64,000 bases of DNA from Blastococcus sp. PRF04-17. Lineage in GTDB: Bacteria; Actinomycetota; Actinomycetes; Mycobacteriales; Geodermatophilaceae. Shown piece by piece: positions 47,886 through 57,632 of this stretch. The notes under the pieces are model-generated. The model was not told where the DNA came from. It worked only from the letters and a program-made list of their open reading frames with translations, and did no database searches. The stretch covers positions 2,170,001-2,234,000 of the forward strand of contig NZ_CP095412.1 of assembly GCF_023016265.1 (NCBI RefSeq), given 5' to 3'. The stretch's first letter is position 1; each line of letters opens with the position of its first letter. The translations under genes were made by a program, and so were the position numbers.

Positions 47886-48878
47886 TCAGGCGGCGGGGAC
47901 GGCGTCCATCGCCTCGGCCAGCAGCGTGACCGACCGCAGCCGGCCCTCGGTCGTAGCCGACTGGTGCGCCACGATCAGCTCGTCGGCGTCGGCGAACCTC
48001 CGGAACTCGTCGAGGTACGGGCCGATCTGGTCGCGGGTGCCGACGGCGGTGTGCGTGAGCATCTGCCCGACGTGGTGGCCGGCGCCCTGCGCCAGCAGCT
48101 GGTCGGCCAGCTCGTCGGAGTAGGACTGCCCACGACCGAACAGGCCGACGGCCAGGTTGCGCCGGACCGCCTCGAGGTTCGCCTGGGCGGCAGCCGGGGT
48201 GTCGGCCGCGATGACGTTCACGCCGGCGATCACGTACGGGCGGTCGAGCTGCTCCGACGGCTGGAACTCCTGGCGGTACGCGGCCACGGCGTTGGCCAGC
48301 AGCCGTGGCGCGAAGTGCGAGGCGAACGCGAACGGCAGGCCGAGGGCGGCGGCCAGCGTCGCCCCGAACATCGACGACCCCAGGATGTACAGCGGGACGT
48401 CCGAGCCCTTGCCAGGTACGGCGTCGACGCCCGGCACGCGCGTCGCGCCGGTGAGGTAGCCCTGCAGCTCCAGCACGTCCTGCGGGAAGCGGTCGGCCGA
48501 GTTCGGGTCGCGGCGCAGCGCGTACATCGTGTTCTGGTCCGAGCCGGGCGCGCGGCCGAGCCCGAGGTCGATCCGCCCCGGGTACATCGCCTCGAGGGTG
48601 CCGAACTGCTCCGCGATGGTCAGCGGCGCGTGGTTGGGCAGCATGACGCCGCCGGCCCCGAGCCGGATCGTCCTGGTCTGCGCCCCGACGTGCGCGATCA
48701 GCACGCTGGTCGCCGACGAGGCGATCGACGGCATGTTGTGGTGCTCGGCGTACCAGACCCGCGCGTAGCCGTGCTCCTCCGCGCGCTGGGCGAGCGCGAC
48801 GCTGGCGGCGATGCTGCTGCCCGCCGTCTCGCCGCGGGCGATCGGCGCCAGATCGAGGATGGACAGCGGAATGCGCAT
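47886..48878 (-). CDS. LLM-class flavin-dependent oxidoreductase
   Basis: 330-aa luciferase-like monooxygenase from ATG 48878. Seen: [60 protein letters not shown] and [18 protein letters not shown], diagnostic of the MsnO8/YhbW-like subgroup with an F420- or FMN-binding barrel. Electron donor and substrate unknown. Single gene with its promoter in the 48.9-49.3 kb gap. Confidence 0.9.
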   Translation of the reverse strand: MRIPLSILDLAPIARGETAGSSIAASVALAQRAEEHGYARVWYAEHHNMPSIASSATSVLIAHVGAQTRTIRLGAGGVMLPNHAPLTIAEQFGTLEAMYPGRIDLGLGRAPGSDQNTMYALRRDPNSADRFPQDVLELQGYLTGATRVPGVDAVPGKGSDVPLYILGSSMFGATLAAALGLPFAFASHFAPRLLANAVAAYRQEFQPSEQLDRPYVIAGVNVIAADTPAAAQANLEAVRRNLAVGLFGRGQSYSDELADQLLAQGAGHHVGQMLTHTAVGTRDQIGPYLDEFRRFADADELIVAHQSATTEGRLRSVTLLAEAMDAVPAA

Positions 48879-49304
48879 GAGCAGGTGCCTCTCGGATCGG
48901 TTGCCTGCTGCAACGCCCGACTCCTCGAGCTCCTTCCCGTGACGCACTGCGACGTTCGCCTCCACGGCCGGGTGAACGCCGCCCACCGCCGGGTGAACAC
49001 CCGCCCGCCCGGTCACCGTCGGTGACCTCCGTGGGCCAGGATCCGGCCCGTGCACCGCTCCCTCGGACGGAAGATCGCGCAGTCGGTGGTGGCGCTCGCC
49101 GCCTGGGCCGCGGTGGTCGGACTCGGCACCTTCGGGACGTTCAGCGACCCGGCGACACCCTTCTCCGAGATCCGCGAGGACGCCCCTCCCGGCTGACCGC
49201 ACGGTCGTGCACGAACACCTGTCGGTGTATCCCGGCGCGGGTGTACAACCTCCGACACCACGGGGGAGACCGCCCCTACGAGATTCCTCGAAGGGAACAC
49301 GACC
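48879..49304. other. intergenic region with one possible micro-gene
   Basis: 426 bases between divergent genes. It should contain the minus-strand promoter of the LLM monooxygenase and the plus-strand promoter of the membrane protein/multicopper oxidase genes. A candidate 48-aa ORF at 49050-49196 is listed separately. No RNA gene is evident. Confidence 0.5.
49050..49196 (+). CDS. possible small membrane/secreted protein
   Basis: 48-aa ORF with GTG start: positively charged beginning ([11 protein letters not shown]), hydrophobic stretch [17 protein letters not shown], then an acidic Ser/Pro tail. Codon composition is normal for the genome. The layout suits a small secreted or membrane peptide, but there is no clear RBS and nothing recognisable, so it may be noncoding. 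Confidence 0.35.
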   Translation: MHRSLGRKIAQSVVALAAWAAVVGLGTFGTFSDPATPFSEIREDAPPG

Positions 49305-49799
49305 GTGAAGCAGACCTACCGCGTCCTCGCCGGGCTCGTCGCCCTCGGTGTGCTGGTGCAGGCGGCGGCGATCGCCTTCGGCTGGTTCGACGCCATCAGC
49401 GAGGTCGACAAGGGCGCCGTCATCGACGAGAACTACGAGGGCAACGCCGGACACATGATCCACGCCATCAACGGCATGCTCGTCATGCCTGCGCTGGGCC
49501 TGATCCTGCTGATCGTCTCGTTCTTCGCGGCGAAGCAGGTCCCGGGCGCGCGCATGTGGGCAGGCATCGTCTTCGGCCTGATCGTGCTCCAGGTGGCGCT
49601 CGCGTTCGCCGCGTTCAGCGCGCCGGTCGTGGGCACCCTGCACGGCATCAACGCGCTCGCCATCATCGGTGTGGCCGGGCGGGCAGCGGCCCTGACGCGC
49701 ACCTCACCCGCCGCTGCGCGCCGGCAGATGACCGGACCGGTGGACGTGCCGGCGCAGAGCACCGGCTCGGCTGCCCCGCAGTCGACCCGCCCTGTCTGA
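49305..49799 (+). CDS. four-helix membrane protein (DUF6220-like)
   Basis: 164 aa (GTG start). Helices: [60 protein letters not shown] and [20 protein letters not shown], with conserved-looking His in [10 protein letters not shown] and GTLHGINAL that could ligate heme. A polar tail of about 35 residues follows. Resembles actinobacterial DUF6220-type proteins from memory. It lies directly upstream of the multicopper oxidase, so a role with that oxidase (electron or copper handling) is possible. Confidence 0.65.
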   Translation: MKQTYRVLAGLVALGVLVQAAAIAFGWFDAISEVDKGAVIDENYEGNAGHMIHAINGMLVMPALGLILLIVSFFAAKQVPGARMWAGIVFGLIVLQVALAFAAFSAPVVGTLHGINALAIIGVAGRAAALTRTSPAAARRQMTGPVDVPAQSTGSAAPQSTRPV

Positions 49800-49863
49800 G
49801 CGACCCCGCCGCCTGCGGTGGCGGCTGGTCGTCCCGCTCGCCGTCGTCCTCGCGGTCGCGGGG

Positions 49864-51260
49864 GTGCTCGGGTGGTCCTGGTGGTCGAGCCTCGTCCCGT
49901 CGACCTACTCGGTCATGGAGATGGGCCACACCGACCTCGGTGGTGGGTCCGCGGCCGGGCACGACCACGGCACGGGGCACAGCGGCGGACAGAGCGTCGC
50001 GGCGCTGACCGGTCCGCAGTCGGGGGACCCGGACGTCGCCGTCGAGCTGACGGCGGCGCGCGGGACGTTCGAACTGGCCGGCGGTGACCGGATCGAGGGC
50101 TACACGCTGAACGGGTCCTCCCCCGGCCCCGCGCTGGAGGTGCACCAGGGCGACCTGGTGCAGGTGACCCTGATCAACGCCGACGTGCCGGACGGCGTGA
50201 CGCTGCACTGGCACGGGGTGGACGTGCCCAACGCCGAGGACGGCGTCGCCGGGGTCACGCAGGACGCGGTCGCGCCCGGCGAGAGCCACGTCTACCGGTT
50301 CGTGGCCGAGGACGCCGGCACGTACTGGTACCACTCGCACCAGGTCTCGCACAGGCAGGTGCGCGGCGGGCTCTTCGGCACGCTGGTCGTCCTGCCGGCG
50401 GGAGGGCGGGACGAGCAGGACGTCGTGGCGGCGGTGCACACCTACCAGGGACACCGGACCGTCAACGGCCGGACCGGCATCACCACGGTCGAGACGGAGC
50501 CCGGCCGGCCGGTGCGCGTGCGGCTGGTCAACACCGACAACGGACCGCTGCGCGCCTGGGTCAGCGGCGCCGCCTTCCGCGTGGTCGCCGTCGACGGGAC
50601 CGACGTCCACGAGCCGACCGCGGTACGCAGCGAGGGCGTGCTCGTCACCGCCGGTGGGCGGCTCGACCTGCTCCTGGAGGAGCCGGCCCGCGTCAGCATC
50701 CGCGGCGGTGCGGCACTGGTCCTCGGGCCACGCGGCACCGACGTCCCGGAGGAACCGGAGCCGCCCGACGTGCTCGACCTGCTGGACTACGGGACCGCGG
50801 TCGAGCTGGGCTTCGATCCCGACCGGGCCGACCGCGACTTCAGGTACGAGATCGGCCGGCGGATCGGCTTCCTCGACGGCCGCCCCGGGTTCTGGTGGAC
50901 CGTGAACGGCCGTCTCTTCCCCGACGTCCCGATGTTCCACGTCGCGGAGGGGGACGTCGTCCGGATGACGATCACCAACGACAGCGGGGACGTGCACCCC
51001 ATGCACCTGCACGGCCACCATGCCGTCGTCCTGTCGCGGGACGGCGTGCCGCCACCGGCAGTCCGTGGTGGGTCGACTCGCTCAACGTCGCCGACGGGGA
51101 GAGCTACGAGGTCGCCTTCGTCGCGGACAACCCCGGCATCTGGATGGACCACTGCCACAACCTCGACCACGCCCGCGACGGGCTGGTGGCGCACCTGGCT
51201 TACGCCGGGGTCACCGAACCGTTCACGGTCGGCGGCGAGCACGACAACGCGCCGGAGTGA
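49864..51260 (+). CDS. secreted multicopper oxidase, frameshifted
   Basis: Multicopper oxidase with all copper-site motifs: TLHWHGVDVPNAEDGVAGV, TYWYHSHQVSHRQVRGGLFG, HPMHLHGHHAVVL and, in a shifted frame, IWMDHCHNLDHARDG with LVAHLAYAGV. The frame breaks near 51,052; one extra base joins RDGVP to ATGSPWWVDSLNVADG. GTG 49864 is the first standard start, but the same frame upstream encodes a signal-like helix (RLVVPLAVVLAVAGVL) reachable from CTG 49794, so the true start may lie there. It probably oxidises metals or phenolics outside the membrane with O2. Confidence 0.87.
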
Positions 51261-51272
51261 CCCGGCGCCGGG

Positions 51273-51887
51273 TCAGCGGCTCTGCAGGGCGTCGAGCGCG
51301 ACGGCCATGGAGGCGGCGACGCGGAAGTCCAGGCGCGGGTCGGGCACCTGCACGTCGTAGCGGTCGCGGATGGCCTTGACCCGTTCGCTGACCATGACGA
51401 CCTGACCGGAGGCGGTGTCGACGAAGTCGAAGTGGAAGATGAACGGCACCCAGACGTCGCCGAGATACGGGATGAGCTCCCAGATGCGGCGCAGGATGGC
51501 GATGAACGGACGCCGTTCGCGGCCGACGGCCTGCAGACCCGGCGCGGCCAGGTTCCAGGTCGAGCGCAGCAGGCTGGCGCCGAACTGCTTGCCGAAGTAG
51601 CCCAGCTGCTGCCCGTACTCGTCGAACACGTCGTGCTCGGCGTGCACGTCGAGCCGCTGCCGGGCCTTGAAGGAGAAGACCACCCGGCTCTTGGACTCGT
51701 CGGAGAAGAAGCGGACCTCCTCCTTGATCTTCATGCGCTTCTGCTCGGCCAGCGCCATGAGCGGACCCTCGCTGCCGTCCGGGTTGGCCGCACGGATCTC
51801 GTAGCGGTTGATCATCAGGGTGATCCGCTGCTTGACGAAGAACCGCGGCACCACCATGGGGGCCGGCGGCTGCTGCTCGTACGGCAT
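51273..51887 (-). CDS. LURP-one-related/scramblase-like protein
   Basis: 204 aa from ATG 51887 (GTG 51893 also fits). RFFVKQRITLMINRYEIRA, SDESKSRVVFSFKARQRLDV, YDVFDEYGQQLGYFGKQFG-type turn (DVFDEYGQQLGYFGKQFGAS) and PFIFHFDFVDTASGQVVMV match the tubby-like LOR/scramblase barrel seen in many actinobacteria. No helix long enough for a membrane span. Function unknown, perhaps lipid or membrane binding. Convergent with the multicopper oxidase. Confidence 0.75.
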   Translation of the reverse strand: MPYEQQPPAPMVVPRFFVKQRITLMINRYEIRAANPDGSEGPLMALAEQKRMKIKEEVRFFSDESKSRVVFSFKARQRLDVHAEHDVFDEYGQQLGYFGKQFGASLLRSTWNLAAPGLQAVGRERRPFIAILRRIWELIPYLGDVWVPFIFHFDFVDTASGQVVMVSERVKAIRDRYDVQVPDPRLDFRVAASMAVALDALQSR

Positions 51888-52123
51888 GGACACGTCGGGG
51901 CTCCCAGGCTCTGCGGGCGGGGCGCCCATCCTGGCAGGGACCGAGGCCGCGGTGACCCCCGCCCGGCGCGGGCGACACACCGGCGCGACACGGATCGGGA
52001 CCGGCCAGGGACTTTCGCCCCACCCGGCGTCCATGGTTCGCTGCGCTCCACCGGTGTGGGCGGCGTCACCAGGGAGCTGGAGGCACGGATGGCGATGGAA
52101 CAGGACGAACCGGCAGGTCATCG

Positions 52124-52954
52124 GTGACGGCGACCGCCCCGCGTCGTACCGGCGCGGTCACCCCGGGGCGTGGCGACGGCGGGCCGGCTCCGCGCCGCGC
52201 GGCGATCGCACAGCGGACCCTGCGCACCGACCGGTGGTGGCTGCAGCCGCTGATCACCGTCGTCGCGCTGCTGCTGTTCATCGCCTACTCGACGTTCCGG
52301 GCGTTCCAGAACGCGCACTACTACGCCGCGCCCTACATCTCGCCGTTCTACTCGCCCTGCATCACCACCCGGTGCGAGGGCGGGACGTTCCCCGAGTTCT
52401 TCGAGGGCCCGGCCTGGATCTCCCCGGCCCTCTACATCCTCGTGCTGCCGCTGGGCATCCGGCTGACCTGCTACTACTACCGGAAGGCCTACTACCGGTC
52501 GTTCTGGCTGGCGCCGCCCGCGTGCGCGGTCGCCGAGCCGCACGGCCGCTACACCGGTGAGACGCGCCTGCCGCTGATCGGGCAGAACGTGCACCGCTAC
52601 TTCCTCTACGCGGCGCTGGTCTTCAACGTGATCCTCTTCTACGAGGCGTTCGCGTCGTTCCGCGACGAGACCGGCGAGTGGGGGCACATGGGCCTCGGCA
52701 CGCTCATCCTGCTGGTCAACGCCGTCCTGCTGTTCCTCTACTCGGTCTCCTGCCACTCCTGCCGGCACATCGTCGGCGGACGGCTGAACAGCTTCTCCAA
52801 GCACCCGCTGCGCTACAAGGCTTGGGGGGTCGTCTCGAAGCTCAACGCCCGCCACATGCAGTACGCCTGGGCGTCGCTGTTCACCGTCGCGTTCGCCGAC
52901 TTCTACGTGTTCCTGCTGGCCACCGGCACGATCTCGGATCTGAGGTTCTTCTGA
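52124..52954 (+). CDS. membrane anchor of second succinate dehydrogenase (Sdh1 type)
   Basis: 276-aa integral membrane protein (GTG start) with five helices: LQPLITVVALLLFIAYSTF, ALYILVLPLGIRLTCYY, YFLYAALVFNVILFYEAF, LGTLILLVNAVLLFLYSV and ASLFTVAFADFYVFLLA. His/Cys in SCHSCRHIVGG and NARHMQYAWAS may bind heme or quinone. It is the size and position of the mycobacterial Sdh1 anchor (Rv0249c). It precedes the flavoprotein by two bases, so it is not a separate transporter. Confidence 0.8.
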   Translation: MTATAPRRTGAVTPGRGDGGPAPRRAAIAQRTLRTDRWWLQPLITVVALLLFIAYSTFRAFQNAHYYAAPYISPFYSPCITTRCEGGTFPEFFEGPAWISPALYILVLPLGIRLTCYYYRKAYYRSFWLAPPACAVAEPHGRYTGETRLPLIGQNVHRYFLYAALVFNVILFYEAFASFRDETGEWGHMGLGTLILLVNAVLLFLYSVSCHSCRHIVGGRLNSFSKHPLRYKAWGVVSKLNARHMQYAWASLFTVAFADFYVFLLATGTISDLRFF

Positions 52955-52956
52955 CC

Positions 52957-54756
52957 ATGGAACTGGAACGGCACGAGTACGACGTCGTGGTCGTCGGGGC
53001 GGGAGGTGCGGGCCTGCGGGCCGCGATCGAAGCCCACGAGTCGGGGGCGCGCACGGCTGTGGTGTGCAAGTCGCTGCTCGGCAAGGCGCACACGGTGATG
53101 GCCGAGGGCGGCATCGCGGCCGCCATGGCCAACCTCTGGCCGGACGACAACTGGCGGGTGCACTTCCGCGACACCATGCGCGGCGGCAAGATGCTCAACC
53201 ACTGGCGCATGGCCCAGCTGCACGCCCAGGAGGCGCCCGACCGCGTGCGTGAGCTGGAGGACTGGGGCGCCCTCTTCGACCGCACACCTGACGGGCTGAT
53301 CAGCCAGCGCGACTTCGGCGGGCACCGGTACGCCCGCCTCGCGCACGTCGGCGACCGCACGGGTCTGGAGCTCATCCGGACCCTGCAGCAGCGCACCGTC
53401 GCGCTCGGCATCGACGTCTACATGGAGTGCACCGTCACCCGGCTGCTGACCGACAGCAACGGGATCACCGGGGCGTTCGGCTACTGGCGGGAGTCCGGGC
53501 GGTTCGTCGCCTGGCAGGCGCCGTCGGTCGTGCTGGCCACGGGGGGCATCGGCAAGTCGTACAAGGTCACCTCCAACTCGTGGGAGTACACCGGCGACGG
53601 GCACAGCCTGGCGATGCAGGCCGGCGCGACGCTGGTCAACATGGAGTTCGTCCAGTTCCACCCGACCGGCATGGTGTGGCCGCCGTCCGTGCGCGGGATC
53701 CTGGTCACCGAGAGCGTCCGCGGTGACGGCGGCATCCTGAAGAACTCCGCCGGCAACCGGTTCATGTTCGACTACATCCCCGACTTCTTCCGCAAGGAGA
53801 CGGCGGAGACCGAGGCCGAGGCCGACCGCTGGTACGAGGACAAGAAGAACAACCGCCGTCCTCCGGAACTGCTGCCGCGCGACGAGGTCGCCCGGGCGAT
53901 CAACAGCGAGGTGAAGGCCGGTCGCGGGACGCCCCACGGCGGCGTCCACCTGGACATCGCCTCGCGCCGCACGCCGGAGTACATCCGCAAGCGGCTGCCG
54001 TCGATGTACCACCAGTTCAAGGAGCTGGCCGAGGTCGACATCACCGCCGAACCGATGGAGGTCGGCCCCACCTGCCACTACGTCATGGGCGGGGTGGAGG
54101 TCGACCCCGACACCGAGGCGGCGCGGGTGCCCGGGCTCTTCGCGGCGGGCGAGGTGGCCGGCGGCATGCACGGCTCCAACCGGCTCGGCGGCAACTCGCT
54201 GTCCGATCTGCTGGTCTTCGGCCGGCGCGCGGGGGCCGCCGCCGCCGCGCACGCGTCGAGTCGCCGGGGCAGCACGGGGCCCCTCTCGGACGACGACCTG
54301 GCCGACGCCGCCCGCGCCGCGCTCTCGCCCTTCGAGCGCGAGGGAGGGGAGAACCCGTACGCCGTCCAGCACGACCTGCAGCAGACGATGCACGACCTGG
54401 TCGGGATCATCCGGACGGCGGCCGAGATGGAGCAGGCGCTGGAGCGGATCGAGGCGCTCAAGGTGCGGGTCGCCAACCTCAGCGTCGAGGGCCACCGGCA
54501 GTACAACCCTGGCTGGCACCTCGCGCTCGACCTGCCGAACATGCTGATCGTCAGCGAGTGCATCGCGCGGGCGGCGCTGGAGCGGCAGGAGAGCCGCGGC
54601 GGGCACACGCGGGACGACTTCCCGGCCACGGATGCCGACTGGGCGCGGATCAACCTCGTCTGCTCGCCCACCGCCGGCGGCGGCGTGCAGGTGACGCGAC
54701 AACCGCTGCCCCAGATGCCGGGCGAACTGGCCGAGATCTTCGAGGAGATCGCATGA
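52957..54756 (+). CDS. succinate dehydrogenase/fumarate reductase flavoprotein (Sdh1 type)
   Basis: 599-aa FAD subunit. VVVVGAGGAGLRAAIEAHES, the His region GKAHTVMAEGGIAAAMANL, FVQFHPTGMVWPPSVRGI, TESVRGDGGILKN and PGLFAAGEVAGGMHGSNRLG are the SdhA/FrdA landmarks; HRQYNPGWHLALDLPNML near the end is typical of this branch. Electrons go to the Fe-S subunit encoded in a 4-base overlap (ATGA). It resembles Mycobacterium Sdh1 (Rv0248c) more than the sdhA at 38.4 kb. Confidence 0.92.
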   Translation: MELERHEYDVVVVGAGGAGLRAAIEAHESGARTAVVCKSLLGKAHTVMAEGGIAAAMANLWPDDNWRVHFRDTMRGGKMLNHWRMAQLHAQEAPDRVRELEDWGALFDRTPDGLISQRDFGGHRYARLAHVGDRTGLELIRTLQQRTVALGIDVYMECTVTRLLTDSNGITGAFGYWRESGRFVAWQAPSVVLATGGIGKSYKVTSNSWEYTGDGHSLAMQAGATLVNMEFVQFHPTGMVWPPSVRGILVTESVRGDGGILKNSAGNRFMFDYIPDFFRKETAETEAEADRWYEDKKNNRRPPELLPRDEVARAINSEVKAGRGTPHGGVHLDIASRRTPEYIRKRLPSMYHQFKELAEVDITAEPMEVGPTCHYVMGGVEVDPDTEAARVPGLFAAGEVAGGMHGSNRLGGNSLSDLLVFGRRAGAAAAAHASSRRGSTGPLSDDDLADAARAALSPFEREGGENPYAVQHDLQQTMHDLVGIIRTAAEMEQALERIEALKVRVANLSVEGHRQYNPGWHLALDLPNMLIVSECIARAALERQESRGGHTRDDFPATDADWARINLVCSPTAGGGVQVTRQPLPQMPGELAEIFEEIA

Positions 54757-55511
54757 GCTACCAGGGCCGGTTTCGGGTCTGGCGCGGGGACGCCTCGGGC
54801 GGCCAGTTGCAGGACTTCACCGTGGAGGTGAACGAGGGCGAGGTCGTGCTGGACATCATCCACCGGCTGCAGGCGACCCAGGCCGGCGACCTCGCCGTCC
54901 GCTGGAACTGCAAGGCCGGCAAGTGCGGCTCGTGCAGCGCCGAGATCAACGGCCGGCCGCGGCTGATGTGCATGACGCGGATGGGCACGTTCGGCGAGGA
55001 CGAGACGGTCACGGTGACGCCCTTGCGCACCTTCCCCGTCATCCGCGACCTGGTCACCGACGTCTCGTACAACTACGAGGTCGCCTCGCGGATCCCGGCG
55101 TTCACCCCGCGGCCGCGGGAGGCCGACGGCAGCCACCGCATGCAGCAGATCGACGTCGAGCGCTCGCAGGAGTTCCGCAAGTGCATCGAGTGCTACCTCT
55201 GCCAGAACGTCTGCCACGTCATCCGTGACCACGAGGAGAACAAGGCGGCCTTCGCCGGCCCCCGGTTCCTCATCCGGCTGGCCGAGCTCGACATGCACCC
55301 GCTGGACACCGTCGACCGCAAGGACGTCGCGCAGGACGAGTTCGGCCTCGGCTACTGCAACATCACCAAGTGCTGCAGCGAGGTCTGCCCCGAGGGCATC
55401 CACCTCACCGACAACGGGATCATCCCGCTCAAGGAGCGCGTGGTGGACCGCAAGTTCGACCCGCTCACCTTCCTCGGGTCGGTGATCCGCCGCCGTCGGA
55501 CAGGGGACTGA
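54753..55511 (+). CDS. succinate dehydrogenase iron-sulfur subunit (Sdh1 type)
   Basis: 252-aa subunit from ATG 54753. 2Fe-2S: VRWNCKAGKCGSCSAEING and LMCMTRM. 4Fe-4S: FRKCIECYLCQNVCHVIRD; 3Fe-4S and last cysteines: GYCNITKCCSEVCPEGI. Ends 3 bases before the convergent gene. Together with the two genes before it, this makes a complete second succinate dehydrogenase of the mycobacterial Sdh1 kind. Confidence 0.92.
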   Translation: MSYQGRFRVWRGDASGGQLQDFTVEVNEGEVVLDIIHRLQATQAGDLAVRWNCKAGKCGSCSAEINGRPRLMCMTRMGTFGEDETVTVTPLRTFPVIRDLVTDVSYNYEVASRIPAFTPRPREADGSHRMQQIDVERSQEFRKCIECYLCQNVCHVIRDHEENKAAFAGPRFLIRLAELDMHPLDTVDRKDVAQDEFGLGYCNITKCCSEVCPEGIHLTDNGIIPLKERVVDRKFDPLTFLGSVIRRRRTGD

Positions 55512-55513
55512 AC

Positions 55514-56074
55514 CTAGAACACCGGGCCGATGAAGTTCCCGGCGTGGATACGCGCCCTGTCGGAGTCGACGGGCTCGCGCCGGGTGAACGACCAGTGTGA
55601 CGGCGGGCGCTCGGCGAGGGCCGCGGGCAGACCGGCCGGAACCCGGACCAGCCCGTGCAGTGCGACCTCAGCCGTGGCGACGCTGCCGGGCCGAGCGTCG
55701 GCATGCTCTCGCAGCGCGCGCAGGGCTCGGCGGCCGGCCCGGGTCAGGGGCGAGCGCACCGCCGAGGCGAGCCGTCCTCGCCGGAGGAGCCCGGCGCGAA
55801 CCAGCCGCTCCTCGACCGCGTCCAGCCGGGGGTCCTCGCGCACGAGGAAGACGACGGTCTCGATGCCCCGATGCCCGCGGGTGCCGAGGGCGTCGAGCAC
55901 GGCCGTCTCGACCGGATGCGTGGCGCCACCGCCGACGGCCTGCAGGTCCGCGGTCGGATCGGTCACCTTCACGCGCCCGCTCCCGACCAGGGCGGCCACG
56001 GCGGTCTGCGACGCGCGACGCCGGCCGCCGGCCAGCCACGCCATGTCGTAGAGGTCGAGATGCGGTGTGGTCAC
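55514..56074 (-). CDS. TIGR04222-like domain protein lacking membrane segments
   Basis: 186 aa from GTG 56074. The first half, DLYDMAWLAGGRRRASQTAV then AALVGSGRVKV, resembles the N-terminal part of TIGR04222 proteins (YD.A.LAGG..RA..TAL..LV..GR..V), and TAVLDALGTRGHRGIETVVF continues it. The usual membrane helices are absent and the end is a short polar tail, so this is a reduced soluble relative or another family sharing the fold. Function unknown. Confidence 0.55.
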   Translation of the reverse strand: MTTPHLDLYDMAWLAGGRRRASQTAVAALVGSGRVKVTDPTADLQAVGGGATHPVETAVLDALGTRGHRGIETVVFLVREDPRLDAVEERLVRAGLLRRGRLASAVRSPLTRAGRRALRALREHADARPGSVATAEVALHGLVRVPAGLPAALAERPPSHWSFTRREPVDSDRARIHAGNFIGPVF

Positions 56075-56187
56075 GTCGCGGCCCTCCGTCGTCCAACAGG
56101 GGCGGTCGTACGGTCCCATGGCGTCCGGCCGCGGAGCAAGGCTCCGGACGGGCCGCACTCACCGTCCGGCAGGCCCGGTCGGAGCGC

Positions 56188-57432
56188 GTGCGAGGATTCC
56201 GCTCCGTGCGGTTCCTCGGGCGGGGTGAGCTCCCGCGCGAGGTGGGCGTGCTCGCCGTCATCGCGTTCGTGGTCGCCCTGGGCTTCGGTGTCGTCGCGCC
56301 GGCGATCCCGCTGTTCGCCCGCGACTTCGGCGTGGGGACGACCGCCGTCGGCCTGGCCGTCAGCGCCTTCGCGTTCTTCCGGTTCGTCTCGGCCTTCAGC
56401 GGCGGCACGCTCGTCGAGCGGTTCGGTGAGCGGCTCGTGCTCACCGCCGGACTGCTGATCGTCGCGCTCACCACCGGGGCGGCCGGGCTGGCGGGGAACT
56501 TCCCGCTGTTCCTCGCCCTGCGGGCGGCCGGCGGGGTGGGCAGCGCGATGTTCACGGTGTCGGCGCTGTCGTTGCTCCTGCGCGTCGCGCCGCCGTCGCA
56601 CCGGGGACGGGCCGCGGCGACCTGGCAGGGCGGCTTCATCCTCGGCGGCATCGCCGGCCCGGCCGCCGGTGGCCTGCTCGCGGAACTGTCGCCGCGACTG
56701 CCGTTCTTCCTCTACGCCGGCTTCCTCGTCGTGGCCGGAGCGGTCGCCGTCGCGATGCTGCGGACGGCGCCGACGGCGGTCGATCCGGGTGGGTCACCGG
56801 TGCAGACGGGTCCCGACCTCGACGCCGGCCCGGTGGCGCTGCGCACCGCCCTGCGCTCGCGGGTGTACATCGCGGCCCTGGTGGCCAACCTCGGCGTCGG
56901 GTGGGTGCTCTTCGGCGTCCGCAACTCGCTCGTCCCGCTCTACGTGACCGAGGAGCTCGGCCGCACCGTCGCCTGGGCCGGCGCCGGGCTGCTCGTCGGT
57001 TCCCTCGCCCAGGCCGTCGGTCTGCTGCGGTCGGGCCGGCTCGTCGACACCTGGGGACGACGCCCGTCGCTGATCCTCGGGTCGTCGATCGCCACCGGCT
57101 CCCTGGCCCTGCTCGTGCTGCCGCCCGCGATCGGTGCCTTCCTGGTCTCCATGGCGCTGTTCGGCCTGGCCGCGTCCCTGCTGGGCAGCGCACCGGCCGC
57201 GCTCGTCGGGGACATCAGCCCGGCCCGGGGCGGCCGGGTCGTGGCGGTGTTCCAGATGGCGGCCGACCTCGGCGCCGTCGCCGGCCCGCTGATCGCCGGC
57301 TGGCTGACCGACGTCGCGTCGTACCAGGTGGCGTTCGCGGCGACCGCCGCCGTCCTCGGCGTCGGCCTGCTCACCGCGCTGGCCCTGCCACCGGAGAAGC
57401 GCTCCGCGAGCCGGCCGACTCAGTCCTCCTGA
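56188..57432 (+). CDS. MFS transporter
   Basis: 414-aa, 12-helix major facilitator exporter from GTG 56188 (GGAG 8 bases before; GTG 56206 also possible). First helix VLAVIAFVVALGFGVVAPAI, loop motif GTLVERFGERLVLTAG, sugar/drug-efflux motif PPSHRGRAAATWQGGF, second half VANLGVGWVLFGVRNSLVPL and SGRLVDTWGRRPSLI. Typical of small-molecule efflux permeases, substrate unknown. The 3' end overlaps the convergent small gene by 13 bases. Confidence 0.87.
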   Translation: MRGFRSVRFLGRGELPREVGVLAVIAFVVALGFGVVAPAIPLFARDFGVGTTAVGLAVSAFAFFRFVSAFSGGTLVERFGERLVLTAGLLIVALTTGAAGLAGNFPLFLALRAAGGVGSAMFTVSALSLLLRVAPPSHRGRAAATWQGGFILGGIAGPAAGGLLAELSPRLPFFLYAGFLVVAGAVAVAMLRTAPTAVDPGGSPVQTGPDLDAGPVALRTALRSRVYIAALVANLGVGWVLFGVRNSLVPLYVTEELGRTVAWAGAGLLVGSLAQAVGLLRSGRLVDTWGRRPSLILGSSIATGSLALLVLPPAIGAFLVSMALFGLAASLLGSAPAALVGDISPARGGRVVAVFQMAADLGAVAGPLIAGWLTDVASYQVAFAATAAVLGVGLLTALALPPEKRSASRPTQSS

Positions 57433-57632
57433 GCGGCCCGTCGCTCGGCGCCGGTCTCCTCCGCGTAGCCGACGTCCTGCCCGGAGACCCGCCCGACGAA
57501 CGTGCCCGAGTCGCCGGTGCCCGTCGTGCTCCCGGCGTCCGGCTCGTCGCTGGGACCGCCGCCGGTCGCCCGGGACAGCGCCTGGCCGTCGTCGGGGTCG
57601 ACGTCGTCCTCGTGCGGTCGGGGGCCGCTCAC
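57420..57632 (-). CDS. small acidic protein coupled to gamma carbonic anhydrase
   Basis: 70-aa hydrophilic protein from GTG 57632, overlapping the carbonic anhydrase stop by GTGA, which supports translation. Rich in Asp, Gly and Thr (PHEDDVDPDDGQALSRATGG; TGTGDSGTFVGRVSGQDVG). No recognisable domain and probably disordered. Function unknown. Confidence 0.6.
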   Translation of the reverse strand: MSGPRPHEDDVDPDDGQALSRATGGGPSDEPDAGSTTGTGDSGTFVGRVSGQDVGYAEETGAERRAAQED

